A model generated the notes under the pieces. The model saw only the letters and a program-made list of their open reading frames with translations. It did not search any database and was not told the DNA's origin. This document shows, in pieces, positions 7,389-9,628 of a stretch of 9,628 nt of DNA; within the stretch, counting starts at the first letter, position 1, and each line of letters begins with the position of its first letter. The translations under genes and the position numbers were made by a program. This DNA is from Pseudomonadota bacterium (lineage in GTDB: Bacteria > Pseudomonadota > Gammaproteobacteria > Burkholderiales > Ferrovaceae). The stretch spans positions 1 through 9,628 of the forward strand of contig JAJZEH010000068.1 in NCBI GenBank assembly GCA_021805725.1. The letters are read 5' to 3'.

Positions 7389-8407
7389 GGGACAGACCCC
7401 AAATTGGGGTCTGTCCCCATTTTCATCTGCTTCTCCATGACCCGCCGAAACAGTGGCGGGAAATTGGCCAACGTGCCCATGACGGCATAACCGTAGGGCA
7501 TCTGTGGTGCCTCGGTTGTTTGGGCCAAGGCATTGAGATCGCGGCCCGGGTGGATGTGATGGTCGGCGTGGCGGCAATTGTTGAACGAGACGAGCGTCGT
7601 GATCCAGTTGCGGCAATCCCATGTATGCCGGGGGCCAATGCGTTCATATCGTCCCTCGTTCTGTTGTCGATGAAGCGCCCAATGCTGAATGAAGGTAATC
7701 GAGGCATCCACCGTGTACATCACGAAGGTTTGCACGGTCAGAAACGCCACACCTTTCCAGCCCGCCAGGAAGAACATTCCCAGATTGAGCAACCCGTAGA
7801 AAACGATCGGCCCATACACTTCGGACCACAGGTTGCCCCGTGCACGGGCTATCTCCACCCCGATGCGAAACTGTTTGATCATGTTGCGCTTGGAGAAGGC
7901 GGCCAGGGTATCGGTCACGTAGGTAAATAAGCTGTCTCGCGGCGTACCCACCAGCACATGGTGTCCTGCTCCGTGTTCCTGCGTGTAATGGCCGAAACAT
8001 ACCGTCGTGAAAAACCATTTGGCAAGGCGCCGGTCCCAAACGAGGCGACTGTGTCCCAACTCGTGCCCCAGGGCATTGCCCGATCCACCGGCGGCGTAGC
8101 CCGAGCCTGCAGCTGCCAGCAACACCAGCCCCCAGGAATAACTCTGCGAGAGATAAGCTCCCACGAGACCCTGCAGGGTGATGCCCGCCAGAATGAGGCG
8201 CAGGCTCCAGAAACTCCAGTAGGGAATGGGGCCTTGGTAATCGCCCACGGCCAGTTCCAGCAACGGCAAGCCGATCAGGCCGATGAAGAATGGCCAGCCC
8301 GGGTGGCCCAGCGCGAGGCAAAGCGCGGGCAGCCAGGCAAAGGCAATGGCCAGAAAGGCCCCCAGAAATGCCAGTGGATGAGTTAGAGATGCGCGCGATG
8401 ATTCCAT
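7385..8407 (-). CDS. alkB: AlkB-type membrane di-iron alkane/fatty-acid hydroxylase
   Basis: A 340-residue polytopic inner-membrane protein of the membrane fatty acid desaturase/hydroxylase superfamily. Histidine motifs are HELGH (115-119), H140..QEHGAGHH (to 150) and RHADHH (279-284); the segments TPRDS after box 2, IQHWALHRQQNEGRYER (240-256), PRHTWDC and EAPQMPYGYAVM match alkane 1-monooxygenase (AlkB) rather than desaturases. Such enzymes hydroxylate terminal methyl groups using O2 and rubredoxin electrons; no rubredoxin gene is in the window. It is shorter than the about 400-residue Pseudomonas enzyme. The start at 8407 is chosen because upstream codons run through the tRNA gene; it has no Shine-Dalgarno sequence. 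The last ten residues (GTDPNLGSVP) are encoded by the palindrome, and the TAA overlaps the convergent gene's TAG. The exact substrate is uncertain. Confidence 0.88.
   Translation of the reverse strand: MESSRASLTHPLAFLGAFLAIAFAWLPALCLALGHPGWPFFIGLIGLPLLELAVGDYQGPIPYWSFWSLRLILAGITLQGLVGAYLSQSYSWGLVLLAAAGSGYAAGGSGNALGHELGHSRLVWDRRLAKWFFTTVCFGHYTQEHGAGHHVLVGTPRDSLFTYVTDTLAAFSKRNMIKQFRIGVEIARARGNLWSEVYGPIVFYGLLNLGMFFLAGWKGVAFLTVQTFVMYTVDASITFIQHWALHRQQNEGRYERIGPRHTWDCRNWITTLVSFNNCRHADHHIHPGRDLNALAQTTEAPQMPYGYAVMGTLANFPPLFRRVMEKQMKMGTDPNLGSVP
7388..7418. repeat. 31-nt perfect palindrome (15-bp arms, 1-nt centre), REP-like
   Basis: The left arm GGGGACAGACCCCAA (7388-7402) and right arm TTGGGGTCTGTCCCC (7404-7418) are exact reverse complements around a single A at 7403. 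The outer bases (A at both 7387 and 7419) do not pair. The GGGGACAGACCCC/GGGGTCTGTCCCC type of palindrome resembles dispersed extragenic palindromes I recall in proteobacteria, some near Y1/RAYT transposase genes; that family assignment is from memory and unproven here, and only one copy is in this window. The element covers both convergent gene ends. Confidence 0.8.
7388..7423 (+). terminator. Likely intrinsic terminator of the efflux operon
   Basis: The very stable palindromic stem is followed directly by ATTTT (7419-7423) on the + strand, so RNA from the efflux operon would end in a strong hairpin plus a short U tract right after its stop codon. On the minus strand the stem is followed by TAATCCCC, not a T-run, so termination of the opposite transcript is less well supported. 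In practice the one-base centre would open to a loop of a few bases. Confidence 0.6.
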
Positions 8408-8412
8408 ATGCT

Positions 8413-8419
8413 TATAATA
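8413..8419. promoter_or_regulatory. Symmetric TATAATA, likely -10 for the tRNA and perhaps for the hydroxylase gene
   Basis: TATAAT (8413-8418) is a consensus -10 hexamer ending 12 bases before the tRNA, so transcription would start about 8425, with a short leader. The same heptamer read on the other strand gives TATTAT (8419 to 8414), which would start transcription near 8407, the first base of the hydroxylase ATG. No recognisable -35 hexamer is at the correct spacing in either direction (GC-rich TGCGCG at 8390-8395; tRNA sequence on the other side). Confidence 0.5.
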
Positions 8420-8430
8420 CCAAACCAAGT

Positions 8431-8506
8431 GGGGGGTTAGCTCAGCTGGGAGAGCGTCTGGTTCGCAATCAGAAGGTCGGGAGTTCGATCCTCCTACCCT
8501 CCACCA
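8431..8506 (+). tRNA. tRNA-Ala (anticodon CGC)
   Basis: A full 76-nt cloverleaf can be drawn. Acceptor stem 8431-8437 with 8496-8502 includes the G3:U70 wobble pair (8433 with 8500) that defines alanine identity. D stem GCTC/GAGC (8440-8443 and 8452-8455), anticodon stem TCTGG/TCAGA (8457-8461 and 8469-8473), loop TTCGCAA with anticodon CGC at 8464-8466, 5-nt variable loop, and T arm GGGAG-TTCGATC-CTCCT (8479-8495). Discriminator A at 8503 and an encoded CCA at 8504-8506. It reads GCG codons and would be a second alanine isoacceptor besides those usually inside rRNA operons. A TATAAT lies just upstream. Confidence 0.95.
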
Positions 8507-8534
8507 AAAGCTGGTCTGAGAAAGTCCAAAGGTA

Positions 8535-8691
8535 TCATTCGAACAATTCACAGAGGCGTTCTAAGGCATCCATGTCCACGCGAACCGCTGTCTCATCATA
8601 GAGCAGGGTCGGGGTATGAGACCACGGCAGTAGCCAGGGGTTGCCCCAATTTGTGCTTGGCCTGATAAGCTGACAGAAAATCCTTCACGAC
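8535..8691 (-). pseudogene. Frameshifted remnant of a small XRE-type HTH regulator
   Basis: Two overlapping minus-strand frames together look like one small Cro/CI-type regulator. The upstream frame (8691 to 8596) gives VVKDFLSAYQAKHKL and then PLATAVVSYPDPAL before a stop. The other frame (stop at 8535-8537) gives LLYDETAVRVDMDALERLCE followed by LFE and the stop; the ..LY...A.RVD.D.LE.LC.. pattern is the third-to-fifth helix region of short XRE proteins, which normally continue into C..GDLL. Switching frame near 8600 restores the expected order of helices. There is no clear start codon and the usual C-terminal motif is absent. It ends 29 bases from the tRNA 3' end. The recognition is by eye on a short stretch, so the family call is moderate; the disruption itself is clear. 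Confidence 0.45.
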
Positions 8692-8731
8692 ACCCACAGC
8701 GCTTGCAGCAGCAGTTCGGCACCGCGAATGA

Positions 8732-9043
8732 GATAGCGCCCCCCACACTACTGGCATGGGTGGACTACTGGAACACTGGGGGACGCCAGAGAGAGAAATC
8801 CTGACCTTTACGATTCTCACCACCCACGCCAATTTCTTGATGAAAGACATCCACGAGCGCATGCCGGTGATCATTCCACCAGAACATTATAAAACCTGGC
8901 TGGATCCTCAACTCGCTGACGTATCCAAAATCCAAACCTTGATCGGCCCACATCCGGAAAAACAGATGGAGGCGTATCCGGTCAGCACCAAAGTCAACAG
9001 TCCCAAGAACGACACGCCTGATCTTACGGCGGAATTAACTTGA
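8732..9043 (+). pseudogene. C-terminal fragment of a SRAP (YedK/HMCES-like) protein
   Basis: From the ATG at 8756 the frame encodes 95 residues that match only the C-terminal part of SOS-response-associated peptidase proteins: GGLLEHW (normally AGLWE.W), FTILTTHAN, IHERMPVII with the catalytic-site His, TWLDP, and the ending MEAYPVSTKVNSP. Intact SRAP proteins are roughly 200 residues and start with Met-Cys; Cys2 forms a thiazolidine crosslink with abasic sites in single-stranded DNA, assisted by an Asn and a Glu. All of these N-terminal residues are absent: an in-frame TGA lies at 8729-8731 and nothing SRAP-like was found further upstream. The stop TGA (9041-9043) overlaps an ATG (9043) in the thioesterase frame as TGATG. 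It is best read as a truncated, non-functional gene; expression as a small protein cannot be excluded. Confidence 0.75.
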
Positions 9044-9057
9044 TGAGAGGTTTTGAA

Positions 9058-9468
9058 ATGAGCAGATTTGAGACAAAGGTCCTGATTCGAGAAACCCATC
9101 TCGATCTTTTTGGGCACGTTAACAATGCAACTTATATGCAGATTTTTGAAGATGCGAGGTGGGATTACATCACGAAAAATGGTTATGGCATTCCACAAAT
9201 ACTGCTTTATAAAAAGGGCCCCGTGATGCTGGAATGCCAAATCAGGTTCCTTAAGGAACTGCATGCGCGGGATGAAATCACGGTCACCCTGGAGCAAGTG
9301 TTTACCGAAAGCAAAGCTCACCAGAAAGTATTCAAATTACGCCAGCAAATGATTAATGCGCAGGGGGAGGTTGCGTGTGAAGCGACCTATAGTTATGGAT
9401 TATTCGATACCCAAACCCGCAGACTGATAGAGCCCACGCCAGAGTGGAAAATTGCGATGGGCATTTGA
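9058..9468 (+). CDS. Hotdog-fold acyl-CoA thioesterase (4HBT family)
   Basis: A 136-residue protein of normal length for the 4-hydroxybenzoyl-CoA thioesterase/YbgC/FadM group. The signature HLDLFGHVNNATYMQIFEDA (14-33) contains the catalytic Asp (D16) followed by the GHVNN turn and the start of the central hot-dog helix; later strands include GPVMLECQIRFLKEL and RDEITVTLEQV. Such enzymes hydrolyse short or medium acyl-CoA thioesters in the cytoplasm. The start at 9058 is preferred since GAGAGG (9045-9050) lies seven bases upstream; an in-frame ATG at 9043, touching the SRAP stop as TGATG, would add five residues and has a weaker ribosome site. It appears intact although both flanking genes are broken. 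A YjbQ-like gene begins ten bases after its stop, so the two were probably co-transcribed. Confidence 0.88.
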   Translation: MSRFETKVLIRETHLDLFGHVNNATYMQIFEDARWDYITKNGYGIPQILLYKKGPVMLECQIRFLKELHARDEITVTLEQVFTESKAHQKVFKLRQQMINAQGEVACEATYSYGLFDTQTRRLIEPTPEWKIAMGI

Positions 9469-9478
9469 ATCCACTGGA

Positions 9479-9628
9479 ATGCACGTGAAAAATTATAGAA
9501 ATGAACTCTGATTCAATATCCCAACGCGCCGGGCTTTCGTAAACATTACGTCCGAAGTGGAAAAATGTCTGGAAGATAGCAAGATAAAGGAGGGGTTGGT
9601 ATTGGTGAATGCCATGCATATTTCGGCT
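9479..9628 (+). pseudogene. yjbQ: YjbQ/UPF0047 family gene, 5' part, with in-frame TGA
   Basis: From ATG 9479 the frame reads MHVKNYRNEL, then TGA (9509-9511), then [28 protein letters not shown] and [11 protein letters not shown] up to the window end. Apart from the stop this is a continuous, well-conserved N-terminus of YjbQ/UPF0047 proteins (about 130-140 residues), in which the sequence YR.ELWF has Trp at exactly the position of the TGA. A single TGG-to-TGA change explains it. The family has been linked to a secondary thiamine-phosphate synthase activity; the His of the ..MH.(T/S)AS.. motif is at the window's edge. Genes such as the kinase, DUF2934 and thioesterase here end with TGA, so reassignment of TGA to Trp is not credible. 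There is no good restart codon just after the TGA. A sequencing error remains possible. Confidence 0.75.

Noticed and set aside
8408..8551. 48-codon N-terminal extension of the hydroxylase frame across the tRNA
   Set aside because: The added residues are an antisense reading of tRNA-Ala; the protein family begins near the ATG at 8407.
9509..9511. TGA read as selenocysteine or as Trp under an altered code
   Set aside because: The family has Trp, not Sec or Cys, here, and several genes in the window use TGA as their normal stop.
9353..9619. 88-codon minus-strand frame at the right edge
   Set aside because: It is antisense to the thioesterase end and to the clearly family-like YjbQ sequence.
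1..9628. CRISPR array, insertion sequence or phage cassette
   Set aside because: No regularly spaced repeats, transposase, integrase or structural phage genes were seen on either strand.

Overview
The window is proteobacterial chromosome: GC-rich over most of its length, with tight operons, Gram-negative envelope genes (a lipoprotein outer-membrane efflux channel and a periplasmic adaptor), a CCA-encoding tRNA-Ala and a DUF2934 protein. I cannot fix the genus; a beta-, gamma- or acidithiobacillia-type lineage fits best. TGA is used as an ordinary stop.

Left part (1-2373): a leftward block holds a soluble PAS histidine kinase, a FixJ/LuxR-type response regulator overlapping it by 4 bp, and the start of a nitroreductase that runs off the window edge. 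A small DUF2934 protein is divergent from the kinase. The shared intergenic region contains an 18-bp inverted repeat (ATACGG-N6-CCGTAT) that could be the regulator's operator.

Middle (2433-7388): a LysR-type regulator is divergent from a complete tripartite drug/acid efflux operon: an EmrA-like membrane fusion protein, an EmrB-like 14-TM DHA2 transporter (14-bp overlap) and a NodT/OprM-family outer-membrane lipoprotein (4-bp gap). Together they would span both membranes, and the LysR protein is the likely local regulator.

7385-8506: a convergent AlkB-type membrane alkane/fatty-acid hydroxylase follows. A 31-nt nearly perfect palindrome lies at its 3' end. It is both a plausible terminator for the efflux operon and the coding sequence of the hydroxylase's last ten residues. 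Upstream of the hydroxylase, divergent from it, is tRNA-Ala(CGC); a symmetric TATAATA lies between them.

Right part (8507-9628): this looks less GC-rich and is decaying. Next to the tRNA are a frameshifted XRE-type HTH remnant (minus strand) and the C-terminal part of a SRAP (YedK/HMCES-like) protein with no N-terminus. An intact hotdog thioesterase follows, then the start of a YjbQ/UPF0047 gene carrying an in-frame TGA where the family has Trp. This pattern suggests an eroding accessory segment beside a tRNA gene. I saw no integrase, transposase, CRISPR array or clearly new multi-gene system.
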